Origin: Jaminaea rosea
Lineage: Eukaryota; Basidiomycota; Exobasidiomycetes; Microstromatales
Reading direction: 5' to 3'
DNA length: 64,000 bases
Assembly: GCF_003144245.1 (NCBI RefSeq)
Contig: NW_020289975.1
Location: 186,001 to 250,000 of the forward strand
The position numbers and the translations under genes were made by a program. Positions 1 to 11,101 of the stretch are shown in pieces. Within the stretch, counting starts at the first letter, position 1; each line of letters opens with the position of its first letter. The notes beneath the pieces were generated by a model, which had not been told where the DNA came from, did no database searches, and saw only the letters and a list, made by a program, of their open reading frames with translations.

Positions 1-299
1 CCCTCAGACTCGTATGCTGACGCACCAGCCCCGCCTTCGCTCATGTCTTCGTCGTTTTCGTCTTCGTCGTCGTCGCTTCCCTCTTCTTCTCCTTCTGAAA
101 CCGCCGTCCCAGCTTGTGCAGCCGCGAGCAGATCTTCTCCATCATCAAAGTCGTCATCACCATCATCATCATCGCTGCCATCCATGAGATCGGCAGCGAC
201 GGGCCTTGCTGGCCTCTTCGAAAGCCTCGATGGGCCAGCAGAAGCGGTCTGATCAGCTGTCGAAGCAATGGCGTGCTTTCTCTTTGTGCCAGCTGCCAT
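1..299 (-). CDS. N-terminal part of an acidic nuclear-type protein (incomplete at window edge)
   Basis: An open frame starts at an ATG at 299 and runs off the left edge without a stop, giving about 99 residues. It begins MAAGTKRKHAIAS, with a basic KRKH patch that could be a nuclear localisation signal. Two strongly acidic runs follow (DGSDDDDGDDDFDDGED, then EGEEEGSDDDEDENDED). No folded domain is visible in the part present. It is divergent from SPB4 across about 218 bp. Acidic N-termini are common in nucleolar and chromatin proteins, and the shared promoter with a ribosome-assembly helicase makes a ribosome-biogenesis role possible. That role is inference only, and I do not recognise the family. 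Confidence 0.6.
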   Translation of the reverse strand, partial: MAAGTKRKHAIASTADQTASAGPSRLSKRPARPVAADLMDGSDDDDGDDDFDDGEDLLAAAQAGTAVSEGEEEGSDDDEDENDEDMSEGGAGASAYESE

Positions 300-517
300 G
301 ATGGACGAGACGAAGAGAATATGGAGTGATGAGAAGGATTGACGCCGCCGCCGCCGCCTTTCCGAGCTTCAAGGCGGATTGCAATTGAATTTTTGCCGCG
401 GTCCGTCGGACAAAATTGTGGCGGTCGACTCGATGTCAAGGCGGACTGAGGATTCGGCTTGCTTTCCCATCATTACCTCGACCTCAATACAGCATATACC
501 CAGCTCAAGCCCACGCC
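300..517. promoter_or_regulatory. Short divergent promoter (acidic protein / SPB4)
   Basis: These 218 bp separate the ATG at 299 (-) from the SPB4 ATG at 518 (+). GATGAG at 328-333 resembles the core of the yeast PAC element (GCGATGAG). An A/T run near 386-394 (GAATTTTTG) loosely resembles RRPE. Both elements mark ribosome-biogenesis genes in ascomycetes. The matches are partial and could be chance. Confidence 0.4.
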
Positions 518-2956
518 ATGGCCGCACCTTCGGCCTCAGGCCCGCCATTCAGCTCCTTGAAGCCATTACTAGCCCCTTGGCTGCTGGACCACCTTACAGC
601 ACTAGGTTTCAGCCGATCCACGCCGGTCCAAGCATCCACTCTCCCGCTCGTAGTGCAAAGACACAAGGATGTCATCGTTGAGGCAGTCACTGGTAGCGGC
701 AAGACGTTGGCCTACCTTGTGCCCCTACTTGAGATGGCAAGAGCCAAGATCGAGGCAGGTGACTCGCTGGACAGGGGCATCCACTCGCTCGTCATCCTGC
801 CCACGCGCGAGCTCGCCATTCAAGTCTTCTCCGTATTGCAGGGACTCCTTGCCTCTGCTCCTTCAGACTTTCGTGAAGCTCTGATACCGCAGCTGCTGGT
901 AGGCGGATCCTCAACACAGTACCATACCTCTGGCAGGAGAAAGGGTGTAGAATCAGGCGACGAATCGGAGGACGACGGGATTGCCTCTGTCAACACGGCG
1001 GCGACGGATTATGCGCGATTTCGCAGGGATGGCTCCAATGTTCTGATAGGCACGCCAGGCAGGGTTGAGGAGCTCCTCTCGCCTGGTAAGCGCGGCGGAA
1101 AGGTAGCGGCAAGACAGCGCTGTAAGACTGTAGAGCTGCTGGTGCTGGACGAAGCGGATCGTCTGCTGGACCTAGGCTTCATGCAGAGCCTTACGACGAT
1201 TGTGGGCGCCATGCCTTCGCAGAGACGGACGGCCCTGTTCTCGGCGACGATGAGTGACGCCATGACCGGTCTGGTGAGACTGGGCTTGCGCAACCCAGTT
1301 AGGGTGACGGTCAAGGTCGAAGCGAAGCCGACGCCAGCCGCCAAGGCTACTCAAGCGACAGAGGATGCAAAGGCAGGACGCACCCCCTCGACCCTCTCCA
1401 ACTACTTCCTCATCACTCCGCACCATCTCAAGCTCGCCCAGCTCATCCGCTTGCTGCGCTACGAAGCGCAAGAGCATGCCGCGAGGAAAATCATAGTGTT
1501 CTTCGCAACATGCTCGCAGGTCGAGTATTTCTATCGGGCGCTCAACGAGGTACCTGCGCTACGTAGTAACAAGACGGACAAGATGAAGCTGTTCTCCTTG
1601 CACGGCAAACAAGACCCCAAGCGTCGCTCTGCAGTCTATCGAAACTTTGTCGACGAGATTGCTCTACCGTCTTCTTCCTCCTCTTCTTCATCGACATCCT
1701 CCACCTCCATCCTCCTCAGCACAGACGTGGCCTCGCGCGGCCTGGACCTGCCCAACGTTGACCTGGTAGTGCAGTACGACCCACCACTCGACCCCAAGGT
1801 CTTTCAGCATCGCATCGGAAGGACGGCACGCGCGGGCAGGCCAGGAAGGGCAGTCTGTCTGTTGGCGAAGGGAGCCGAGGAGAGTTACATTGATTTCTTG
1901 AAGTTGAGGGGCGTAAAAGGGGAGCGATATGGCTCCTTACAGGAGCAAGACGACGGCAAGGTCGAGCGGGTGCAAGTAGGTAGCCAAGAAGACCACGACG
2001 CCAGCTCTCAGCGTCTCACAAACGCGCTGCGCAACGCCTGCCTGTCGGATCGCGGCCTACATGACTCCCTCGTCCTCGCCTTGGTATCCTATCTCCGCGC
2101 CTATGGCAAGCACGAAGCCCGCTTCGTCTTCCCGCTCAAGGCTTTGGTGGATCAAGTAGAGGCATTGGCCAGGAGCTGGGGGGCTGTCAGGCTGCCTAGG
2201 CTGGGGGAGCTTAAGGAGCGGGATGCGAAGAGACGACGCAAAGCCAAAGGGGATGCGCGAGCAGACGGGGAAGGGGAGGAAGGAGAGCAGGAAGTGGTAA
2301 GCGAGGGTGCACCACCAGGGGCAGACGAAGCTGGCTATCTTGATGGTTCTGTTGACGAGAAGACATGGTCGTACAAGGACGCAGCAAAGGAGACTGCCCG
2401 CCTCGCCAAGCTTGAAGCAGCAGAAGCCCGCCGTCAAGCTCAAGCACAGCAGGAGGCGAATGGTGAGGCTCCTTCGACCTCCTCAAACGTGGCAGCGCGC
2501 AAACGCATGCGCCTGACAGGGGACGATGATGCGACCACTGGGGCGTGGTCAGACCAGAAGAAGCGCAAGGAGCGCAAGGAGGAGCGAAGGGTCAAGAAGG
2601 GAAAGAAGCGGGAGGCCATTTGGCGTGCTAAGAAGGAGGCGGAGGAAGCCGAGGAGGCCCAAAAGAAAGCGGCAGAGCAGGGAGTAGAGGGTGGAGAGTC
2701 GGGCGAGGACGATGATGACGCTGATGCATGGGCGGAAGAGGAGCGTGAGGTTCGTAGGGAGAAGAGGGCGAAGAGGAGGGAAAAGGCAAGGAAAGCTGGT
2801 GAGAGGGGAGCAAGGCGACAGAGGGGAGACGCAAAAGAGAGTGATGATGATGCTGAGAGTGAGGGTGAGTTTGGCATGGGAGATGCGTCGTCAGGCGAGG
2901 ACGGCGAGGTCGGTGCCGTCGAAAGTAACTATGGAGGCTTCTTCGACGATCTCTGA
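518..2956 (+). CDS. SPB4: ATP-dependent rRNA helicase SPB4 (DDX55 family)
   Basis: Single-exon gene of 812 residues. The DEAD-box motifs appear in order: Q motif (GFSRSTPVQASTLP), motif I AVTGSGKT (~57-64), Ia PTRELA, Ib TPGR, DEAD (~211), SAT, motif V RGLDLPNVDLVVQYDP, and motif VI HRIGRTARAG (~431). After the helicase core, SYLRAYGKHEARFVFPLK matches the C-terminal extension shared by Spb4, Has1 and Dbp4 (DUF4217). In yeast Spb4 acts in 60S precursor maturation in the nucleolus. The tail is long, highly charged (Lys/Arg/Glu) and probably coiled, so the protein exceeds yeast Spb4 (~606 aa). Ser-rich and acidic insertions also lie inside the core (near ESGDESEDDG and the polyserine run). The ATG at 518 was chosen over the open frame starting at 416 because it is the first ATG, with a good context (CCATGG), and sits just before the conserved region. 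Convergent with the flippase gene. Confidence 0.93.
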   Translation: MAAPSASGPPFSSLKPLLAPWLLDHLTALGFSRSTPVQASTLPLVVQRHKDVIVEAVTGSGKTLAYLVPLLEMARAKIEAGDSLDRGIHSLVILPTRELAIQVFSVLQGLLASAPSDFREALIPQLLVGGSSTQYHTSGRRKGVESGDESEDDGIASVNTAATDYARFRRDGSNVLIGTPGRVEELLSPGKRGGKVAARQRCKTVELLVLDEADRLLDLGFMQSLTTIVGAMPSQRRTALFSATMSDAMTGLVRLGLRNPVRVTVKVEAKPTPAAKATQATEDAKAGRTPSTLSNYFLITPHHLKLAQLIRLLRYEAQEHAARKIIVFFATCSQVEYFYRALNEVPALRSNKTDKMKLFSLHGKQDPKRRSAVYRNFVDEIALPSSSSSSSSTSSTSILLSTDVASRGLDLPNVDLVVQYDPPLDPKVFQHRIGRTARAGRPGRAVCLLAKGAEESYIDFLKLRGVKGERYGSLQEQDDGKVERVQVGSQEDHDASSQRLTNALRNACLSDRGLHDSLVLALVSYLRAYGKHEARFVFPLKALVDQVEALARSWGAVRLPRLGELKERDAKRRRKAKGDARADGEGEEGEQEVVSEGAPPGADEAGYLDGSVDEKTWSYKDAAKETARLAKLEAAEARRQAQAQQEANGEAPSTSSNVAARKRMRLTGDDDATTGAWSDQKKRKERKEERRVKKGKKREAIWRAKKEAEEAEEAQKKAAEQGVEGGESGEDDDDADAWAEEEREVRREKRAKRREKARKAGERGARRQRGDAKESDDDAESEGEFGMGDASSGEDGEVGAVESNYGGFFDDL

Positions 2957-3210
2957 GGATGACCACCAATGTAGCATCAATCTCAATTTCGTTGAATCGT
3001 CTCACGAATGCATGAACAACCTATGGAATCGATTGCAACGAGAATGTATCCAGACGCGGCGCGTCACATGTAGTAAGGACAACAAAGAGCGGGTAGAGCA
3101 ACCGAGGTAGCATGATCGAGAAGCCTGATAGATAGATGGATGGGGGAGGGTGGGTAAGGAGTGGGAAGAGAAGGATAGATTATCTACAGAGTTCGTGAGA
3201 GGCCGACCGG

Positions 3211-6200
3211 TCATCTCGATGTCGAAGTCGTCCCGGCAGCCATAGCTCCACCAAGCACTCTGTCCACCTCAGCATTGGTATCGTCTGCGTCTGCGTGTGC
3301 GCCCGAGCGCGCGTCAGCGTAGTCCGTCGAGTCTGGGTCAGGGTCCGCTTCCTCTTCTACATCGTTCTCTGGACCTCGGCGAGCGTGCGCTGCCGCTTCG
3401 TCGTGCTGCTCGTCATCGTCGTCTTCATCCTCGACGGGTCTCAAGGCCGAGGCAGCGACTCCTGCTCCCGCGGCGCCAGCACCAGCTCCAGCGCCAGCAG
3501 CAGCCGCTTCCCTCTGCGCCTTGTTCCTCTTCATCGAGGAACCGCGCCTCTTCAGCGAGCCAGGGATGGTCGGCATCAACAACCTCCTGAGCGTACCGCC
3601 CCTCTTTGCGTGTTGCCTGCCCGGCCTCTGCGACGGCGGAAGGTCCTCGTGGCTGAACGAGTATCCCCTAGACGGTCGATCGGTGCCCGTCAACATGTCG
3701 TAGTGCCTGGAAGAGGCGCGAGACTGCGTTGGACGAAGCTCGTGCATTGCCAAGGCATTGGGCGGGTCCAAAGCACCGGTACCGCCCTCGCCTGCCTCCT
3801 GATCGGCGTACAGACGATGGTGATGCTCCGAAGACGAAGCAGGCACCAAGGGCGCACCACCTGGCACGTTGCCGTTGTTGCCCTCCGCGTACTTGGCGCG
3901 GCTGCGCATTGTCGGCATGTTGGGGTCGTGCACATAGTCGTGGTTGGGATCGCGCTTATCCACGTATCGCAGGATATCAATGTCGTTCGGGTAGTAGCTC
4001 TCCTGAACGAAGCGGAAGATGACGCGGGGCAGGAGAGCGAGGACGATTGCGAAGATGCCTGCCATCCAGAAGAGGAAGGACGGATAGAGGAATTGATTGT
4101 TGCCGTATGAGTAGGTCCAGATCGTCGTCGGGCTGAAGGCTGCATAGACGGGGGCGAAGATGTTGAACAGGATTGGGCCGAGCGCAATGGCGAAGACCAT
4201 CCACCATGTGTACGCTCGGACGTTGATCCCCGTGAAGAGGTTTGCGCACAGGACAGATGCGTAGGCGATTACGGTCGACCACTCGTAGAGAGGCACGTCG
4301 TATCCATCCCCTCGGGCGGAGGTGACATTGTACGTGTAGAGGATGAAGAAGAGCATCACCACGCCTTGGTAGACACCGTCGATCATGCACCAGCCGAAGG
4401 GGGTCAGGCCGAAGTACCTGTTCTCCCTCGAGCGGCGGTATAACTCTGGCACCTCCATGAGGATGCGGTCCGAGATGGGGCGGTCGAAGATACCCGCACC
4501 GATGACCGCCGCGACCGTCCAAAAGGCGTTCCAGAGCAAGATGTAGACGTAGTCCAATGCGTAGGTTGTAGACCAGGCGCAGTAGATTTGGTAGAAGAAG
4601 AGGTAGGAGATGTTGATGATCTCCTTGTAGAAGAAATTGGAAATCATCAGACCGTTGCGCCAGTAGGACCAATGGCCGTGCACGAGCAAAAGGCGCTTGA
4701 GGAAACGGAATTGCGCAATGGCGTAGTCGGAGGAGTTGACGGCTTGAAGACCTTCTTCTCCTGCAATACCGATACCGACGTGCGCCGCTTGGATCATAGA
4801 GACGTCGTTGGCCCCGTCGCCGATAGCGAGGGTCATGACGCCTAGTCCGTCCTTGATCAGACGAACGATAAGGGCTTTCTGGAGCGGTGAGACACGGCAG
4901 CAGATGACGGCCTTGCACTGCGTCGAGATGCTGAGCAGGAGGTCCTTGGAGAAATCCTCCGATAGCGCGTGGCCCAGCGCAGTGCCATCAATGACGAGAG
5001 CGTAGCCACCAGCACGTTGACCATTATCGGCGCCGACAAGTGACTGGTTGCTGATAGAGCTGCGGCTGTGCGAGTGTGATCGCCTTCCCTGCAGGGACGG
5101 CCTGCCACCCAGACTGAACCTGCTCGAATTGCGTCGTTCATTCTCGCTGTCTGGCGGCTGATGCTTCATCTGCGCCAGAGCCTCATGCCCACCAAAGAAG
5201 CGCTCCACAGCCCTCTTGAGCTGCTCGTAAGCCGAGTTGGGTGCACCGTACTCCCCTCCACGCACGACAATCAAGTTCATGTCCTGCGCGAGGAGCTGCG
5301 TGCTGTACCCAATAGCAATGGCCGTCTCGAGCTTGTCTCCGGTCGCCACCCAGACATTGATCCCTGCGCGCTTGAGGTCGGCAATCGTCTCCGGTACACC
5401 GTCCTGCAGACGGTCCTCGATGGCCGTCGCGCCGTACAAGAGGAAATCACGCTCCAGCTCGCTGGCGAGATCCTCCATCTTCTCCTCACGACGTTCCAGT
5501 GCAACGCTGGCGTCGTGGTAGCGGAAGGCCCACTCATTGTAGCTCTCCTCCGTCAGCTCCTTGCCCGCCAGGCAGAGCGTGCGCAGCCCCTTGTTGGCGA
5601 ACTCTTCCAGAGCCTCGTCCGTGTTGGCCTTGATGTCGTCCTGGCCCGCAGCGGAGCGCTCAAAGATGATGCTGTCCGCTCCCTTGCTCAAGACGAGGAT
5701 TTTCGAGTCCGCATGGCGGCGCAGGATGACACTCATACGCTTTCGCGCCGAGGTGAACTCCAGGACGCTGAGCAGCTCATACTTCTCAATCTCGCTCGAG
5801 CCGGGTACCTGCAGTGAGAGAGTGGAGCGGTCGCGACCGAGGAAAACGAAGCCAGTTTCTGCGGCCGCTTGGACCAGAGCCTGCTCATCGGGGCTCTGCG
5901 CCTTGTAGTCGATCATGCCATCGCTCGTCGAGGCCAGCGCAGTGTGGCAGAGAGCGAGACAGCGCCAAAAGCGACCGAGCTGCTCGCCGTGCGTCGAGTG
6001 AGGGTCCTTGAGCGCGTTCTGAAGTTGCGCATCCTTGAAGGGCTCTCCATCTGCGGACGGCTTGACCCTCATGCGACCGGTCTTGCCACCAGCCTCGTGC
6101 CCCGAGCCGCTCTCGACGTCAGTGCCAGACGGCGAGGACGCGCCTGCCTTTTCGTTGAGGCTGTGGTCCGCGGATCCAGACGCTTTCATCTGCGGCTGTT

Positions 6201-8336
6201 GACTGCCTGGATCGCCGCGGTAAACAACGCCCCCGATCGCGCACTCGCGGAAGAGCATTAGGTTCTGCGTGAGCGTACCGGTCTTGTCTGAGAAGATGTA
6301 CTGAATCTGACCCAAGTCGTCGGACAAGTTCCAGGATCGAGCTGTGGTTCTCCTGTTGGTCTTCTCGTAGTAGATTTCGGCGTCGTCGAAGATGAAGTAC
6401 GCCTGAATGGTACGGACTACCTCGATGGAGATGTAGAGTGAGATGGGCACGATGTTCTGGAAGGTGATCAGTGCATTGCCGAAGGTGACGAGGCCGTTGA
6501 TCCGCGGGTTGTCGTCGGAGCGAGTGGCCGCGAACTCCCAGTAGGCGTTGAGGCCGAAGTAATGGACCTCAATCAGCGAGTCGGCAATCGCACAGCCGAC
6601 GGCCATGCATGCGAGGATGAGCAAGTTGACGTAGACCATGGGGTTCATCTGTCTCTCCACCCTTGAACGCTTAGACGGTGTATTACCCGAATTGGCAATG
6701 ATCTTCGTGTCGACGCCGGTCATGAGGACAAGACCAACGACCCATTTGGTGTTGCGCAGGTTGCAGCCTCGCAGGAGGATCTGGTTGAGCGTAACGGGGC
6801 AGCGCATCGGGTTGCCCTCCTGGTCAAATCGGTCCGCGAGTGTCACGCTCGCGTTGAGGCGGTACATGTTGGTGTCCTGCGGCTCCGAGTCGACGCGCAT
6901 CGCAGCTTGCGCCGCCTCGCCTGCCGTTCTGATCATCGTAGCTAGCTCGGGCACGGCATGACGAGACTTGAGGTTCGTCTCGCCGTCGAGGTTCTTTGTC
7001 TCAATGAAGCAAGAGTCCTCCTCTTCTGACGTGGCGCAGATGATCACATCGGCCGGGATGGGCTCGTCATTCTTGATGAGCACAAAGTCGCCCACACGCA
7101 GGTCCTCCCACATGTTCTTCTTCCAACGCGGCGCCTTCTTTGCGTGGTATTTCGTCTCCTCCTCCGGCGTGAGCAAGACGCCATTGCGCATCACGCGTCC
7201 CTCGGGCGTCGTCTCGTAGCCCTCGTACATGCTTCCGACTCCCATTGTCGACGATCTGTTGGGTCCGCCGAAGCTCGTACTCGCCCTGCTGAGGGTATGT
7301 CCGAGACCCGGCGTTGACGGAGCATCGCTGGCTGAGCGATGATGACCAGGCGCAGCAGCATTCGTCGTTGGCAGTGTCTCAGGTGCCGGTCCTCCTGGCC
7401 CATCTGCTGTCGAGGCCCTCGGCGTGCCAACGACCGCTTCAGGGTTCTGAGCAGCAGACGCTTGCCTGCGTTCGAACTCCTTTGCGAGACGCTGGCTCTG
7501 CTTCTTTTTGCCTCCGAGCCACTTGTACCGCAGCCCGTTCCAGATCGCTGAGACGGATCGCTCCTTCTCCTCCATCACATTAGGGTTGATCCAGTTGTGG
7601 GCGGTCATAACGCGCACCTGTTGGCGATTAAGGTATCGGTCCGACTGATGTCGCTTGACGTCTTCGTAGCCGTCCTTGAGGGCTGTGATGGCCAGGACGG
7701 CGAGCAAGGGCAGCATGGCCAAGACTGGATTGATCGTAGCGAACTTGGGAAAGAATTGCAGGATGACCAGGACTGGAGGCAGGCGGGGATGGTAGACGGT
7801 CAGCAAGGATTACCCCACGCGCTCCTCCTGGCCTCGCCTGCACTCACTCAAGAAGAAGATGTTGGCCACTCGACGGAACTGCTCGAAGAGATTCTTGGGG
7901 ATGAAGTTGTAGACGGTGTACTTTGCAGTGAGGACTGAATGAGGTGGAACAAGGTCAGCGCCTTGAACGTAATTGCAGTCGATTGCCGATATTGCTCACC
8001 CTGATTCGTAGCATAGGTGACCGACTTGAGCGGTTTGCCCTTGTGATCGAAATACTCAGCGGGCAGCGGCTCATTGAAGAACTGGCGGCGTTGGGGGAGG
8101 GCCAAATCCGATGTTGGTCAGCACCACTGCTGAGGATCGACGCTGTTCTTCGAGCTGAGACGACTCACAATTGTTCTCGGAGCAGGCGGAGGTCTTGTCT
8201 TTTGAAAGAGTAGCTCTGGATCCAAGCCTACTGCCCTGACCTTCCTCCACGCCTGAACAAACTTGTTTGGCTCGCCCATGGCTTCCGGAGTCTCCTCTGG
8301 GACCTGGTCGCGGCCTTTGAACGGATTGCGAACCAT
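3211..8336 (-). CDS. P4-type phospholipid flippase (DNF1/DNF2-like)
   Basis: Four exons on the minus strand: 8336-8169, 8081-8000, 7934-7848, 7772-3211; 1632 residues. Exon 1 starts [10 protein letters not shown]. The exon 2-3 junction restores the P4 N-terminal signature ([11 protein letters not shown], then [20 protein letters not shown]). Actuator motif DGETNLK (~375), phosphorylation site DKTGTLTQN (~608) and hinge [14 protein letters not shown] (~1096) are intact. The region [18 protein letters not shown] matches Dnf1/2 rather than Drs2. About ten membrane segments are expected. The family moves aminophospholipids or lysophospholipids to the cytosolic leaflet of plasma and endosomal membranes, usually with a Cdc50/Lem3 partner (none seen here). 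The last ~230 residues are low-complexity: Ala/Gly repeats then an acidic stretch ([12 protein letters not shown]). Substrate specificity cannot be judged from this. Confidence 0.93.
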
Positions 8337-9516
8337 GTTTAAAGGGTGCTGGCTGATCGTCGTTGGAATCAATGAGGAGTGGCCAGCTTCTCACGGGCTC
8401 AGCATGGGCCGAGGGGAACCAGAGACGGAGAGCGGAGGCAGCTACGGTCCTGTGGCGGGGAGCGCGGCTTAGAATTGGCTGGCTAGCTGGTGACACGATG
8501 CTGCCTGGGCCCGGCTATAGCAATGAGACGCCCTAGCAAGCCGATTGTCTTAGGCTGACTCCTTGCTGAGATGTAAGGCCTGCGCAAGAAGTTGTTGACG
8601 ATTGATCTTGACCCCCTTAGCTGGAGTAGCCGGCGGGCGGCTGTGCTGCGTGCGTGTTTTGGACCCCTGTACAGCCCGCTCGAGCGGCAGCCAGACTCGC
8701 ACTCTTCCTAAGCTCGTGGTGGCCGAGGGGGAGCAAAGAAGTTCCAGAGATGAAGACGATGAGGAGGAGGAGGAGGAGGTGGTTGAAAATGCAGAGACGA
8801 ATACACGGCCACGCCGAGATGAGTGGGTAAGTCAGGGTTGAATTGGAGGTCGCCCTCGACGACGATTCGCAGCACGAGACAATTCCGACGACGCTTCGGC
8901 CCGCGCCCGGTCGTTGACCCTTGGATTGGCTTTGGCCCTCTAGCAGCGGACGTGCCAGGGCTTTTTGGCGGGCAGGCAGATGCGCTTTCTCGGCCTCAAG
9001 GGCTTGAGTCCAAGCAAGCAAGCAGGCTCAAGCTCCGCGGCCCTGTTCCCGCTGAGCGTGCTGCACGCATGACGAAGGCCGCGAGCTCAAGCAGAGATGG
9101 GCGGGCGGCACAGGCCGAGGGCGGTGACTTCAGTCGTCAACACACAAGACGAATCACTGACGGACAGACGGACGGGATTGGACGCCCGCGGTAGGAGAAG
9201 AAGAAGCGGGAGCGAGCACAATGCAGCTCGAGGCGGGCGAAGGTCTTTGCAGGCCTTCAACGCTCGTCTGTCATCTTACCAAGATATCACGACGTGGAGC
9301 CCCTAACTACAAATAGTGGTTCACGCTGCTCTTCATCATCGCTGTTTGCATCGCCGCTCGCATTTGACTGGCATGGTCTGGCATTGCACGCGCACGGCAC
9401 AAAGAATACTGCAAAGCGCCCATCGTCGTCATGCTAGCCTAAAACCTGGCTCCATCATCCCTCGTCTATTTTGTCTCTCTCTTCAAACAGCTAAGATGTG
9501 TTCAGGACCAGTTTGC
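8337..9516. other. Non-coding gap: flippase promoter and enolase 3' flank
   Basis: About 1.2 kb between two minus-strand genes. It should hold the flippase promoter near 8337-8900 and the enolase 3' UTR near 9400-9516. A GAG-rich simple run lies at about 8762-8780. Short open frames are present, but none shows a recognisable motif, and no RNA gene is seen. Confidence 0.5.
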
Positions 9517-11101
9517 TTACGCGCTCTTCTGCTTGAGAACAGCGGGGGCCTCGTCGCCGCGGGTGAAGCCACCGAGACCAGCGTAGGTAGCCTTGGGCTC
9601 CATGCCCTCGATACGGAGGAGCTGATTGTACTTGGCGACACGCTCAGATCGGCAGGGGGCACCGGTCTTGATGATACCAACACCGAGACCAACGGCGATG
9701 TCGGCAATCGTAACGTCCTCGGTCTCACCAGAGCGGTGCGAGACCATGACAGCCCAGTTGTCCGACTGAGAGAGCTGAGCGGCCTGGATCGACTCGCTGA
9801 TGGTGCCGATCTGGTTGATCTTGAGGAGGAGACCGTTGCACGACTTCTTCTCAATGGCGGTCTTGATACGCAGGGGGTTGGTGACCGTCAGGTCGTCACC
9901 GATGATGGTGATGCCAGCCTTGGCACGAAGCTCGGACCAGGCCTCCCAGTCGTCCTGGTCGAAGGCGTCCTCGATGGAGCTGATGGGGTACTTCTTGATG
10001 TAGCCAAGGTAGATCTCGGCGAGCTGCGAGCCGGTGATCCCTGTAAATGTGGGCGAGAAGACAGAGGATGGTCAGCTGTGGAGTGGGGCTCCGTCGGCGT
10101 CGGCGCTACTCACACTTGCTGGGGTCGCTCTTGGGGTTCTTGAAGTCAAGGTCGTACTTGCCGTCCTTGTAGAACTCAGACGAGGCAACGTCGAGCGAGA
10201 TGTGGACCTTGCCCTCGTAGCCGGCCTTGTTGATAGCCTCGGTGAGGACCTCGAGGGCCTCGTCCGAGGACTCGAAGGGGGGTGCGAATCCTCCCTCGTC
10301 ACCGACGTTGGTCGAGTCGATGCCGTACTTGCTCTTGATGACGCTCTTGAGGGTGTGGTAGACCTCAGAGCCCACCTTCATGGCCTCAGTGAAAGTCTGA
10401 GCACCAGTAGGGACGATCATGAACTCCTGGAAGGCGAGCTTGTTGCCGGCGTGCGAGCCACCGTTGATGACGTTCATGGCGGGGGCAGGAAGGATGTAGG
10501 GGGCCTTGACGCCGGCAAGGTCGGCGATGTGGGCGTAGAGGGGCTTGCCCTTGGCGGCAGCACCGGCGTAAGCGGCGGCAATGGAGACGGCAAGGATCGC
10601 GTTGGCGCCGAGCTTCGTCTTGTTGGAGGTGCCGTCGAGCTTGAGGAGGAAGTCATCAATGGCCTTCTGGTCGGTAACGTCGATGCCAGCCTTGATGATC
10701 TCGGGAGCGATGATGTCGTTGACGTTGGAGACGGCCTTGGTGACGCCTGGCGCGCATAGCGAAGAAGACGAGGTCAAAAGGTGAGTAATGGCTCTGATAG
10801 TTGATGAGCTACATGACTCGCGCACTCACCCTTGCCAAGGTAGTTGGCCTTGTCACCGTCACGGAGCTCGCAGGCCTCCCACTTGCCAGTGGAAGCGCCC
10901 GAGGGGGATACTCCACGGAAGGTACCCTGGTGCACGCGAATGGCGGAAAAAGTTGGTGTCAGTCAATAGGGGCGCTCAGAGATTAGGGTCTTCCGGAAAA
11001 GCTCGCTCGCAGCTCACCTTGTCAGTGGTAAGGTCGACCTCGACGGTGGGGTTACCACGCGAGTCGAAGATCTGACGAGCGACAACCTTGGTAATAGCCA
11101 T
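9517..11101 (-). CDS. ENO1: Enolase (2-phosphoglycerate dehydratase)
   Basis: Four exons on the minus strand: 11101-11018, 10926-10830, 10746-10114, 10040-9517; 445 residues. It catalyses 2-phosphoglycerate to phosphoenolpyruvate in cytosolic glycolysis. The protein starts [20 protein letters not shown]. Enolase landmarks are [30 protein letters not shown] (catalytic Glu region), [12 protein letters not shown] (metal ligands), [11 protein letters not shown] (catalytic Lys) and SHRSGETED. The exon 3-4 junction recreates the conserved DPSKWITG. Length is normal for the family. The 5' flank read on the minus strand is CT/CCA-rich just before the ATG, as is common in highly expressed fungal glycolytic genes. 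Strong C-ending codon bias produces long antisense open frames, which I reject as genes. Confidence 0.97.

Noticed and set aside
9316-10759. Long plus-strand open frames (275 and 241 codons) opposite enolase
   Set aside because: They are antisense to highly conserved enolase exons and arise from its strong C-ending codon bias. They have no domain of their own.
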